Assembly: GCF_003666015.1 (NCBI RefSeq)
Contig: NZ_QPLT01000012.1
Span: 1 to 64,000, forward strand
DNA from: Halorubrum sp. Atlit-26R
Lineage (GTDB): Archaea; Halobacteriota; Halobacteria; Halobacteriales; Haloferacaceae
Reading direction: 5' to 3'
Length of the DNA: 64,000 bases
In this document: positions 51,269-58,647 of the stretch, piece after piece
Numbering within the stretch: position 1 is the first letter of the stretch
How the letters are laid out: every line of letters starts with the position of its first letter
The notes under the pieces: model-generated
Database searches by the model: none
Told to the model about the DNA's origin: nothing
Seen by the model: only the letters and a program-made list of their open reading frames with translations
Made by a program: the position numbers and the translations under genes

Positions 51269-51355
51269 GGCGCTCGGGCGAGGCTCCGTGCCGCGGTCGG
51301 GGCGGGGGGAGGCGCGGACGCACACCTTCTTGACGGCGCGGACGGATCGATCGGT

Positions 51356-51595
51356 ATGAGCGTTCGACTGTACGCCCTCGACGGGTGTCCGTGGTGCGAG
51401 AAGGCGGCCGACGCCTTGGACGAGGCGGGCGTCGACTATGAGACGGAGTGGGTGGAGGCGCTCCACTCCGACCGCAACGAGGTCAAGCGCGTCAGCGGCC
51501 AGCGCGGCGTCCCCGTCCTCGTCGACGAGGAGCGCGGCGTGACGATGGCGGAGAGCGCGAACATCGTCGAGTACGTCGAGAGGACCCTCCAATGA
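51356..51595 (+). CDS. Glutaredoxin-like protein
   Basis: A 79-residue thioredoxin-fold protein with a CPWC active site (Cys11, Cys14), cis-proline in GVPVLVDEE and the C-terminal MAESANIVEYVERTL typical of glutaredoxin and GST N-domains. Haloarchaea use gamma-glutamylcysteine rather than glutathione, so the reductant is probably that thiol. Its TGA overlaps the ATG of pduO (ATGA), so they are cotranscribed and translation is coupled. Confidence 0.92.
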   Translation: MSVRLYALDGCPWCEKAADALDEAGVDYETEWVEALHSDRNEVKRVSGQRGVPVLVDEERGVTMAESANIVEYVERTLQ

Positions 51596-52125
51596 GCATC
51601 TACACCGGCCGCGGCGACGAGGGCGAGACCGACCTCCGGGACATGAGCCGGGTGTCGAAGTCGAGCCACCGCATCGAGGCGTACGGCTCCGTCGACGAGG
51701 CGAACGCGCTGCTCGGCACGGTTCGCCCGACGGGGCACGACGACGTCGACGACCTGCTGGAGGCGATCCAGAACCACCTCCACGTCGTCCAAGCGGACCT
51801 CGCGAACCCCGACCCCGACCCGGACGACCCGCAGGTCGAGAGCGAACACACCGAGGAGTTAGAGGAGCACATCGACGCGTTCGACGAGGAGTTAGAGCCC
51901 CTCACGTCGTTCATCCTGCCGGGCGGCGGCGAGGCGGGGGCGGCGCTCCACCACGCGCGCGCCGTTGCGCGGCGGGCGGAGCGCCGCGTCGTCGACCTCG
52001 CGCGCTCGGAGCCGATAAACGAGGCCGTCGTCACCTACCTCAACCGGCTCTCCGACCTCCTCTTCACCCTCGGGAGGGTCGTCAACGCGCGCGACGGCGA
52101 GCCCGAGGAGTCGCCCTCGTACTGA
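51592..52125 (+). CDS. pduO: PduO-type corrinoid adenosyltransferase
   Basis: A 177-residue ATP:cob(I)alamin adenosyltransferase, which makes adenosylcobalamin. The N-terminal TGRGDEGETDLRDMSRVSKSSHRIEAYGSVDEANALLG includes the ATP-binding residues, and the C-terminal RAVARRAERRVVDLARSE and LNRLSDLLFTLGRVVNAR are conserved. It is a helical bundle acting as a trimer. Coupled to the glutaredoxin-like gene upstream; a redox partner role is possible. Confidence 0.94.
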   Translation: MSIYTGRGDEGETDLRDMSRVSKSSHRIEAYGSVDEANALLGTVRPTGHDDVDDLLEAIQNHLHVVQADLANPDPDPDDPQVESEHTEELEEHIDAFDEELEPLTSFILPGGGEAGAALHHARAVARRAERRVVDLARSEPINEAVVTYLNRLSDLLFTLGRVVNARDGEPEESPSY

Positions 52126-52202
52126 GCCCGCGCCGTTTCGACCGCGGGGGCGGCCCGGCTCCCGAGCGCGCGATTTTTCCCCGTCCCGCGCGAGGTGCGG
52201 GT

Positions 52203-52529
52203 ATGACGCTCGACAGCTACGCGGCGGCGGTCTCCGGTCTCGACCCGGACCCCGGCGAGGTCGAGACCGCGGAGCTCGTCGTCACCGACGACGCGCTCGT
52301 GAAGGCGTTCGTCCTCGGCCCGGACGCGGCGGTCGACCCCCACGAACACGCCGGCGCCACGAACGTGTTCCACGTCCTCGAAGGCGAACCGACCGTGGTC
52401 CGCGACGACGAGGAGGCGGCGCTCGCGGCGCCCGCGGTGGTGCCGAACGAGCGGGGCGCGGTCCACGGCGCCCGCAACGACACCGACGAGCGGGCCGTAC
52501 TCACGGCCACTCTCGCCCCCCTCCCCTGA
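52203..52529 (+). CDS. Cupin-domain protein
   Basis: A 108-residue single-cupin protein. The first metal motif is degenerate, VDPHEHAGATNVFHVLEGEPTV, and the second, with GAVHGARNDT, holds one clear His. It may bind a metal and a small ligand; the role is unknown. Its stop overlaps the ATG of the rhodanese gene by one base (TGATG), so the pair is translationally coupled. Confidence 0.85.
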   Translation: MTLDSYAAAVSGLDPDPGEVETAELVVTDDALVKAFVLGPDAAVDPHEHAGATNVFHVLEGEPTVVRDDEEAALAAPAVVPNERGAVHGARNDTDERAVLTATLAPLP

Positions 52530-52951
52530 TGGACGGCGAAATCGACCCCGAGGAGCTGTCGGCGCTGCTCGATGAGCGCGACGGCTCCGGAGACGACGCC
52601 GACGGCGCCGACGGGAACGCCGACGAGTCCGAACCGCTCCGCGTCGTCGACATCCGCGACCAGCGCGCGTTCGACCGGGGCCACCTCCCCGACAGCGAGT
52701 GTATCCCGTTCCCGGAGCTGACGAGCCGTATCGCGGAGTTAGAGGGGGCAGAGCGGATCGTCACCGTCTGTCCGCACGGCGTCGCGAGCCAGCAGGCGGC
52801 CCAGCTGATCGGCAGCTACGAGGGCACGCAGGAGGCGCGCGTCGAGAGCCTCCGCGGCGGAATCGAGGCGTGGGAACAGGAGATTGGTGAGCTGACGGCG
52901 TCGGAAAAACCGGACCCCGATCCGGACGAAGGCCCCGAATCTCCCTTCTGA
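52529..52951 (+). CDS. Rhodanese-domain protein
   Basis: A 140-residue rhodanese homologue with catalytic Cys81 in the loop CPHGVASQQAA and the DIRDQRAFDRGHLPDSECIPF entry motif. An acidic linker (about 18-36, DGSGDDADGADGNADE) is inserted near the N-terminus, and an acidic Pro-rich tail closes the protein. It probably transfers sulfane sulfur. Coupled to the cupin gene. Confidence 0.9.
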   Translation: MDGEIDPEELSALLDERDGSGDDADGADGNADESEPLRVVDIRDQRAFDRGHLPDSECIPFPELTSRIAELEGAERIVTVCPHGVASQQAAQLIGSYEGTQEARVESLRGGIEAWEQEIGELTASEKPDPDPDEGPESPF

Positions 52952-52960
52952 CGCGGGACG

Positions 52961-52973
52961 GTTCTTTTTTAAA
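52961..52973 (+). terminator. T-rich terminator after rhodanese gene
   Basis: GTTCTTTTTTAAA begins 10 bases after the rhodanese stop, in the short convergent gap with the Vms1-like gene. The six-T run fits an archaeal terminator. Confidence 0.5.
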
Positions 52974-52977
52974 TGGC

Positions 52978-53886
52978 TCAGATCGCGCGGACGCGGACCC
53001 GCCAGAAGTCGCGGAACGCGTCGTCGAGCGCCGCCTCCGGCTTCCCGGTGGCGTCCGAGACGTCCGTCACGTCGGCGCGGTCGCGCACTCGCCCGAGGAC
53101 GCTGCGCTCGCCGACGGCGATCACGCGGTCGAGGTCCTCCGCCCCGGCGACCGCGGCGAGCGCCTCGTTCGCCCGGTCGAGGTGGTCGTCGATCTGTCCC
53201 TCGCGGCGGCGCTCGAAGCGCCCCTGCGAGAACCCGCCCTTCGAGTGCGCCTCTTTCACGTCGCTGGTGAACCCCTCGAAGGCGACCCGCTCGCCGCCCT
53301 CGTAGGTGCCGACGGCGAAGACGTCCGAGCGGACCAGCGCGAACGCGAACCGGCCGGTCGGGCGGAACCACGCCTCGTCGAGCCGAAATCTATCGCTCCA
53401 GCGGTCGAACGGCTCGGGCTCGACCGGCGGGGTCAGCGCCGCGCTCACGGCGCCGGTGTCGTCGGCGAGGACGACCGCGGGCGCGGCGCGCCGGACCAGC
53501 TCCGTGCGGTCGCCGAACCAGTCCGAGACGGTCGCCGGGACCGAATCGGCGTCCGGCACGTACGCCGTGAGCAGCCCCTCGGGGTCGTCGGTCTCGACCG
53601 CCCGGAAGCGGTCGAGCACGTCGGCCAGCCGCGAGCCGCTGTAATCGCTCACGCGCCGGAACTCGACGGACGCCTCGGTTCCCTCCGCGCGCTCCAACCG
53701 CTCTTCGAGCGACTCGATCCGGTGCTCGAGCTCGTTGACGCGCTCCTCGGCGCGCTGGCGGTCGGCGACCGCGTCGGAGCGGCGCTCCTCCTCGGCCTCG
53801 GCGCGGCGTTCGAGGTGGCGCTTCTCCTCTTCGAGCTCCTCGATCCGCTCTTTCAGCTCGGCGCGCCCGAGCAGCCTGTCGATCAT
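52978..53886 (-). CDS. Vms1/Ankzf1-like peptidyl-tRNA hydrolase (archaeal release-factor-like)
   Basis: A 302-residue protein. An N-terminal coiled coil (about 8-68) precedes an eRF1-like domain. The release loop SKGGFSQGRFERRREGQ carries Gln221, the position that in Vms1 hydrolyses the peptidyl-tRNA bond on stalled 60S subunits. I infer a role in rescuing stalled ribosomes; the coiled coil would replace the ankyrin and zinc finger parts of the eukaryotic protein. Structured element D lies head-to-tail upstream on the same strand. Confidence 0.8.
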   Translation of the reverse strand: MIDRLLGRAELKERIEELEEEKRHLERRAEAEEERRSDAVADRQRAEERVNELEHRIESLEERLERAEGTEASVEFRRVSDYSGSRLADVLDRFRAVETDDPEGLLTAYVPDADSVPATVSDWFGDRTELVRRAAPAVVLADDTGAVSAALTPPVEPEPFDRWSDRFRLDEAWFRPTGRFAFALVRSDVFAVGTYEGGERVAFEGFTSDVKEAHSKGGFSQGRFERRREGQIDDHLDRANEALAAVAGAEDLDRVIAVGERSVLGRVRDRADVTDVSDATGKPEAALDDAFRDFWRVRVRAI

Positions 53887-53950
53887 ACCGAATCCGCGAC
53901 CCCCTGCGACCTAAAAGGTGCGTCTGCGGCGGATGCGATTTTGTGACCGC

Positions 53951-54213
53951 TTATAAATGAACGCTGTGCGGTGGCGCGTGCCGACGAACGCCCGAAGGGC
54001 GTGAGTCGCACGCGCGAGGGAGTCGGTGGTCCGGAGCGAAGCGGAGGACCACCGACGAGGCTGGGGAGGCCTGAGGTGCTGTGCGGAGCGGTTTGGGGCG
54101 GGACTCAAAGGGGCAGTCGCGAAGGCGCCGTAGGCGACGTAAGCACCGGAACGAGGGAGCGAAGCGACCGAGTGAGGAGCGCAACGAGCGTACGGCGCCT
54201 TCGCGGCTGGGGC
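53951..54213 (-). ncRNA. Structured repeat element, copy D (candidate noncoding RNA)
   Basis: Reverse orientation relative to copies A, B, C and E. P1 pairs 54191-54209 with 54114-54132 (18 Watson-Crick pairs and one G-T). Box CCCCTTTGAGTCCC reads on the minus strand at about 54100-54113. P2 is an 11-bp stem unique in sequence, 54022-54032 with 54046-54056. P3 is GCGCGTGC/GCACGCGC (53974-53981 with 54008-54015) around ACGCCC/GGGCGT (53988-53993 with 53997-54002). The distal edge is TCATTTATAAG, as in copy C. All three helices are re-paired with new sequences. Confidence 0.6.
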
Positions 54214-54428
54214 TTTGGAAGCGTTCGGTGCTGATCTGCTATCAATCATTTATAAGCGAGCGGCTGGGGCTTTGGAAGTGTTCGGCGCGGATCCGCCATC
54301 AACCATTTATAACTGAGCGGCTGGGGCTTTGGCGGTGTTCGCCGCCGATCCGGAATCAACGACTTATAAGCGAGCGGCTGGGGGTTCGGGGGTGTTCTCA
54401 ATCCGGGCCCGACCCTCTATTTATAAAT
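54214..54428 (-). repeat. 57-bp tandem TTATAA repeats leading structured element D
   Basis: TTATAA occurs at 54250, 54307, 54364 and 54421, again an exact 57-bp period. Each internal unit carries GCGGCTGGGG(C)TTTGG (plus strand), the complement of CCAAAGCCCCAGCCGC. Sequence between the conserved parts varies more than in the copy A units, so the period is conserved while the filler drifts. Confidence 0.85.
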
Positions 54429-54471
54429 AGCAACGACAATCGACGGGAAAAACGGAGTCACGTTCCTCGTA

Positions 54472-54816
54472 TCACGCGTTCACGAACGGCTCCCACCCCT
54501 CCCAGCGCAGGAGCGTCTCCGCGCGGTCCGCGTCCGCCAACAGCACGTTCCGCCGGTCCGGGAGCGTCTCGTCGGCGAGTTCCTGAGGAATCGCGAGCGT
54601 GCCGCTGGGTACGTCGTCGTCGCCGCCGACCGGGATGTGGCCGCCGTCGACTTTCATCACGAGCGGGGCGTCGAGCCGCTCGACCCCCTCGCCGTCCGCG
54701 TACAGCTGCTCGTTGACGCGTTCGTGGTCCGCCCGCTGGATGACGGCGCGCTCGCCGTCGCGGGGTTCCACGTACAGTTCCCCCAGGTAGTAGCCGCTCG
54801 AGAATCGCTCGAACAT
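54472..54816 (-). CDS. DUF5802-like haloarchaeal protein
   Basis: A 114-residue acidic protein beginning MFERFSSGYYLGELYVEPRD. From memory this matches the haloarchaeal DUF5802 family, which has no known function. Strands and turns dominate, with a conserved-looking PLVMKVDGGHIPV and a C-terminal LLRWEGWEPFV. No signal or membrane segment. ATG 54816 is taken as the family start; in-frame ATGs at 54846 and further upstream would extend it. It is bracketed by structured elements D (43 bp after its stop, same strand) and E (upstream, opposite strand). Confidence 0.7.
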   Translation of the reverse strand: MFERFSSGYYLGELYVEPRDGERAVIQRADHERVNEQLYADGEGVERLDAPLVMKVDGGHIPVGGDDDVPSGTLAIPQELADETLPDRRNVLLADADRAETLLRWEGWEPFVNA

Positions 54817-55423
54817 TCTATGCGTGGTATCCTCTACCACGACCATACATAAGCCTTTCTCGGACGGGATCAACCGTGATAATCGGGGCAAGATACGGGC
54901 CCCAATGGAACATTCATTGGACGTCGCGTCCAATATTTCATCCGAATCAGCCGGGAGAACGAATCTACTTATAAATCGTAGATCAACACGGACACGTCCG
55001 AAGCCCTAGCCGCTCGCTTATAAATACTCGACCGGAGATCGACGGCGGACACCTCCAAAGCCCCAGCCGCGAGGACTCGGTGCGCTCGCTGCGCGCCTCA
55101 GTCGCTCACTCCGTTCGCTCCCTCGGTGCTTACGTCGCGCGCCTTCGCCCTCGCGGCTGCCCCTTTGAGTCCCGCCCTGCACGGCGACCGCGCCTCACGC
55201 CTCCCCAGCCTCGTCGGCCTCCCTCCGCTTCGCTCCGGTCGGCCGACTCCCTCGCGCGTGCTGACTCGCGCCCGAAGGGCGCTCGCAGGCACGCGCCACC
55301 GCACCGCGGATCGGTCGTCGCTTTCCCCGTATTGGGTTGATCTCGGTTCGGCGCGAGAGCCGTTCGGCGACGCCCACGTACGAGACCGATGCCACGTGGT
55401 CGCCGTCCGCCCGCCACCTGCCC
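54817..55423. other. Gap between DUF5802-like gene and gnd
   Basis: This 607-bp gap holds the DUF5802 promoter side, an AT-richer stretch (54840-54965), structured element E and about 115 bp after it. No credible protein gene is seen. Confidence 0.6.
54969..55304 (+). ncRNA. Structured repeat element, copy E (candidate noncoding RNA)
   Basis: Leader TTATAAAT units are at 54969 and 55018, here 49 bp apart. P1 is an 11-bp stem (55064-55074 with 55149-55159); its distal half is not paired in this copy. Box CCCCTTTGAGTCCC is at 55160-55173 and CTCCCCAGCCTCG precedes P2. P2 is GTCGGCC/GGCCGAC (55213-55219 with 55241-55247). P3 is GCGCGTGC/GCACGCGC (55254-55261 with 55289-55296) around GCGCCC/GGGCGC (55268-55273 with 55277-55282). 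No TTATAA closes the distal edge. Confidence 0.58.
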
Positions 55424-56329
55424 TCAGTCGCCGTCTGACCGCCGCGCGACCTCGTGACGGCCGAACCCGTACCGGAGGCGGTTCGCGAGCCGCCGAGAGA
55501 AGCGGCCCTCGTTGCGGGAGTCGAACCGCTCCGCGAGCGCCTGATAAATGATCGGGACGGGCACCTCCTGTTCGAGCGCCTCCTGGACCGTCCACGTGCC
55601 CGTCGAACCGCCCGCGACGTGGTCCGCCACGTCGCCGAGGTCCGACCCCTCCTCGCGGAACGCCTCCTCGCAGAGCTCCAAGAGCCACGACCGGATCACG
55701 GCGCCGTTGTTCCACGTGCGCGCCACGGACTCGGTGTCGAGGTCGTAGCGCCCGTCGGTGAGCAGCTCGAACCCCTCGCCGTACGCCTGCATCAGCGCGT
55801 ACTCGACGCCGTTGTGGACCATCTTCACGTAGTGGCCGGCGCCCGACTCGCCCATGCGATCGTGGCCGTCCGGCCCGGTCGCCACCGCGTCGAAGACGGG
55901 CACGAGCGCCTCGTAGGCCCACTCGGGGCCGCCGACCATCAGCGAGAACCCGGCCTCCGCGCTGGCGGGCCCGCCGGAGGTGCCGCAGTCGAGGTAGGCG
56001 GCGTCCGTCGCCTCGGCGCGGCGCACCGAATCCTCGAAGTGCGAGTTGCCGCCGTCGACGACGACGTCGTCGCCGTCGAGGTGCGGTTCGAGGTCAGCGA
56101 GCGTGGCGTCGACCGCGTCGCCCGCGGGCACCATCAGCCAGATCCGCTTTTCGCTCCCCAACCGGTCACAGAGGTCGCCCACCGAGTCGGCCGGCTCCGC
56201 GCCCGCCTCCGCCGCCTCCGCGGTCGCCTCCGCGGAGAGGTCGAACGCGACCACGTCGTGGCCCGCCTCCAGCGACCGGTTCGCGACGATCTGCCCCATC
56301 CGCCCGAGTCCGATGACGCCGAGTTCCAT
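55424..56329 (-). CDS. gnd: 6-phosphogluconate dehydrogenase, decarboxylating
   Basis: A 301-residue enzyme of the short Gnd type, converting 6-phosphogluconate to ribulose 5-phosphate with release of CO2. The Rossmann motif is GVIGLGRMG; substrate motifs are VVVDGGNSHFEDS, DCGTSGGPASAEAGF and the catalytic Lys in GHYVKMVHNGVEY. It serves the oxidative pentose phosphate branch with pgi. An Arg-rich C-terminus LRYGFGRHEVARR follows. It runs towards structured element E. Confidence 0.94.
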   Translation of the reverse strand: MELGVIGLGRMGQIVANRSLEAGHDVVAFDLSAEATAEAAEAGAEPADSVGDLCDRLGSEKRIWLMVPAGDAVDATLADLEPHLDGDDVVVDGGNSHFEDSVRRAEATDAAYLDCGTSGGPASAEAGFSLMVGGPEWAYEALVPVFDAVATGPDGHDRMGESGAGHYVKMVHNGVEYALMQAYGEGFELLTDGRYDLDTESVARTWNNGAVIRSWLLELCEEAFREEGSDLGDVADHVAGGSTGTWTVQEALEQEVPVPIIYQALAERFDSRNEGRFSRRLANRLRYGFGRHEVARRSDGD

Positions 56330-56391
56330 GCGCGAGGGGTGGCGACCCCCCGCCGTAGTGGTTCCGGTTCGGGGGCCGAGCCGCCACGCGA

Positions 56392-57624
56392 CTACTCGCC
56401 GGCCTCTGCCTCGGCCTCCCGCTCGCCGAGGTGCGCCCGAAGCGCGTCCACGTCCTTGTTGCCGGCGCCGGTGTTCAGGAGGACGACGGTGTCGTCGGGG
56501 CCGAACTCGCCGGACTCCGCGAGCGCGAACGCGCCGGAGACGGCGGCCGCGCAGGTGGCGCCCACCTCAAGCCCCTCCTCGCGCGCGACCTCGATCGCGG
56601 CGTCGAGGATCTCCCGGTCCGTCGTCGCCACCGCGCCGCCGTCGGACTCGCGGATCGCCTCCAGGATGAGGTGGCTCGCGCCCGGGTCGGGGATCGCGAT
56701 CCCGTTGCACGCCGTGTCGACCTCGTCGTCTGCGAGCGGCTCGTGGCGGTCGGCGCCCGACTCGTAGGCGCGGACGACCGGGGCGCAGCCCGCGGCCTGC
56801 GCGGCGTACATCGGGACCAGCTCGTCGGTCCACCCCAGCTCCCTCGCCTCCCGGGCGGCCTTGTGCATCCCGACCAGCCCGACGCCGCCGCCGGTCGGGT
56901 AGACGACGCCGTCGGGCGCCTCCCAGTCCAACTGCGCTAGCAGCTCCAGCGCCATCGTCTTCTTCCCCTCGTGGCGGTACGGCGTGACGAACGTCTTCGT
57001 CGAGTACCACTCCGGATGCTCCTCCATCGCCTCGGCGTACGCCTTCCCGGCGTCGCCGATCTGCGAGTTCCCGCCGACGGGGTCGGTGACGGTGAGGTCC
57101 GCGCCGTGAACCTCCGTCATCGCCTTCTGCGTGAACCCCGCCCGCGAGGGGAGGAAGACGTGCGCGTCGAGGTCCGCGCGGGCCGCGTACGCCGCGGCCG
57201 CCTGCCCCGCGTTGCCGGCGCTGTTGAGCGCGACCTCGCTCGCGCCGTGCTCGCGCGCGGCCGTCATCGCGGCCGCCTGCCCGCGGTCCTTGAACGTCCC
57301 CGTGGGGTTCGCGCCCTCGTCTTTCAGGAGAACGCGGCCGACGCCCATCGCGTCCGCCAGCGCCGGGCACTCGACGAGCGGCGTGGCGCCCTCGCCGAGC
57401 GACACCGCCGTCTCGGCGGGGAAGGGAAGTAGTTCGGCGTACCGCCACATCGACCCCTCCGGGCGCGCGTCGAGCGTCTCCGGCGTCAACTCGACTTGGT
57501 CGTAGTCGTACTCCGGGTCGAGGATGCCGCCGCAGTCGGGACACCGGTGCGTCGCCGTCTCCGCGTCGAACGTTTCCGCGCAGTCGACGCAGGCCAGGCC
57601 GACGAACGCTTCTGTCGTTTCCAT
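56392..57624 (-). CDS. thrC: Threonine synthase
   Basis: A 410-residue fold-type II PLP enzyme making threonine from O-phosphohomoserine. An N-terminal zinc ribbon (Cys12, Cys15, Cys28, Cys31) precedes the catalytic domain. Lys112 in NPTGTFKDRG is the PLP lysine, and the phosphate-binding loop is TGGGVGL near residue 242. The zinc ribbon is a frequent archaeal addition. It is 62 bp upstream of gnd on the same strand. Confidence 0.92.
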   Translation of the reverse strand: METTEAFVGLACVDCAETFDAETATHRCPDCGGILDPEYDYDQVELTPETLDARPEGSMWRYAELLPFPAETAVSLGEGATPLVECPALADAMGVGRVLLKDEGANPTGTFKDRGQAAAMTAAREHGASEVALNSAGNAGQAAAAYAARADLDAHVFLPSRAGFTQKAMTEVHGADLTVTDPVGGNSQIGDAGKAYAEAMEEHPEWYSTKTFVTPYRHEGKKTMALELLAQLDWEAPDGVVYPTGGGVGLVGMHKAAREARELGWTDELVPMYAAQAAGCAPVVRAYESGADRHEPLADDEVDTACNGIAIPDPGASHLILEAIRESDGGAVATTDREILDAAIEVAREEGLEVGATCAAAVSGAFALAESGEFGPDDTVVLLNTGAGNKDVDALRAHLGEREAEAEAGE

Positions 57625-57789
57625 GGGGCCTCGCTCGCGTGCCGGGAACTTCGGTGCTGCGGTCGCGGCGGGTACTTAGGGTCGAAACGTATGAAGGGGT
57701 ACTCCGAGGGGGGCCGCGGTCGTAACAGCGAACGAGATGCTCGCTTCAGCGACCGCGTCCGATCCGCCGGGGGAACCGAGGTGGGACCG

Positions 57790-58617
57790 ATGACCCGAAC
57801 CGACCTGCGGTTGGACCTCCCGACCGGATCGTGGCTCGGGGACGTCTCCCGGCGCGTCCCCGCGGCGACGCTCCGGGTCGCGGAGACGATCGCGGTCGAC
57901 GGCGACGACCGGCAGCCGACCGACGGGGATCCGGCGGTGGCCGCGACCGTCCGCGTCGGCGGCACCGACAGGGACCGCGTCGAGGCGGCGCTCCGCGACC
58001 ACGAGCACGTCTCGCGCGCGACGGCGGTCGAGCGCCGCGGCGACGTCCGCACGCTCCGGGTGGTCGGCCGCGCCCCCGCGTACCTCCCCGCGGCGCGGGC
58101 GGTCGGCCTCCCGATCGAGTCGACGGTGGAGGTCGTCGACGGCCGCGCGGCGGTGACCGTCGTCGGCGACCGGGGCCGGATCGAGGCGTTCGGCCGCCGG
58201 CTCGCGGGCGACGGGATAACGGTCGGCGTCGCCGCCACCGGAGGGGACGACCCGGACCGGACGCTCACGGAGGCGCAGCGCGACCTCGTCTTCGAGGCGG
58301 TTCGGGCGGGGTACTACGACACGCCGCGCCGGTGTACGCTCACGGAGTTAGCCGAGGCGAACGGGATCGCGAAGTCGACGTGTAGCGAGACGCTCCACCG
58401 CGCCGAGGGACGGGTGATGCGCCGGTTCGTCGACGGAGAGGGGCCGTTCTCGGAGTCGAACGCCGGAGCGGGCCCGACCGGCGAGACCGGGCCCTCCGAG
58501 ACGGCGGCGCTCGACGGCGAGGAGTTCGACGCGAACGAGCGCGACGCAGAACGGGCCGACGAGTTCGAGGCCGCCGACCGCGAGGAGCCGGTCCGGTCCG
58601 CGGCCACCGAGCCCTGA
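57790..58617 (+). CDS. HTH_10 (bacterio-opsin activator-like) transcription regulator
   Basis: A 275-residue protein. The C-terminal HTH_10 domain (about 157-207) reads LTEAQRDLVFEAVRAGYYDTPRRCTLTELAEANGIAKSTCSETLHRAEGRV, the DNA-binding domain shared with Bat. The N-terminal about 150 residues form a strand-helix sensor-like domain without a recognised PAS or GAF. A low-complexity acidic tail of about 60 residues follows. ATG 57790 is used; an in-frame ATG at 57691 would add 33 residues. Its target is unknown. Confidence 0.85.
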   Translation: MTRTDLRLDLPTGSWLGDVSRRVPAATLRVAETIAVDGDDRQPTDGDPAVAATVRVGGTDRDRVEAALRDHEHVSRATAVERRGDVRTLRVVGRAPAYLPAARAVGLPIESTVEVVDGRAAVTVVGDRGRIEAFGRRLAGDGITVGVAATGGDDPDRTLTEAQRDLVFEAVRAGYYDTPRRCTLTELAEANGIAKSTCSETLHRAEGRVMRRFVDGEGPFSESNAGAGPTGETGPSETAALDGEEFDANERDAERADEFEAADREEPVRSAATEP

Positions 58618-58647
58618 CGCGGCCGGGCTCCGTTCCCAGACCCCCCG

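Larger units (their letters stand above)
53887..54471. other. Gap filled by structured element D
   Basis: This 585-bp gap holds structured element D with its tandem leader units (listed separately). Only about 60 bp before the Vms1-like start and about 40 bp after the DUF5802-like stop are left over; these show no other feature. Confidence 0.6.
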
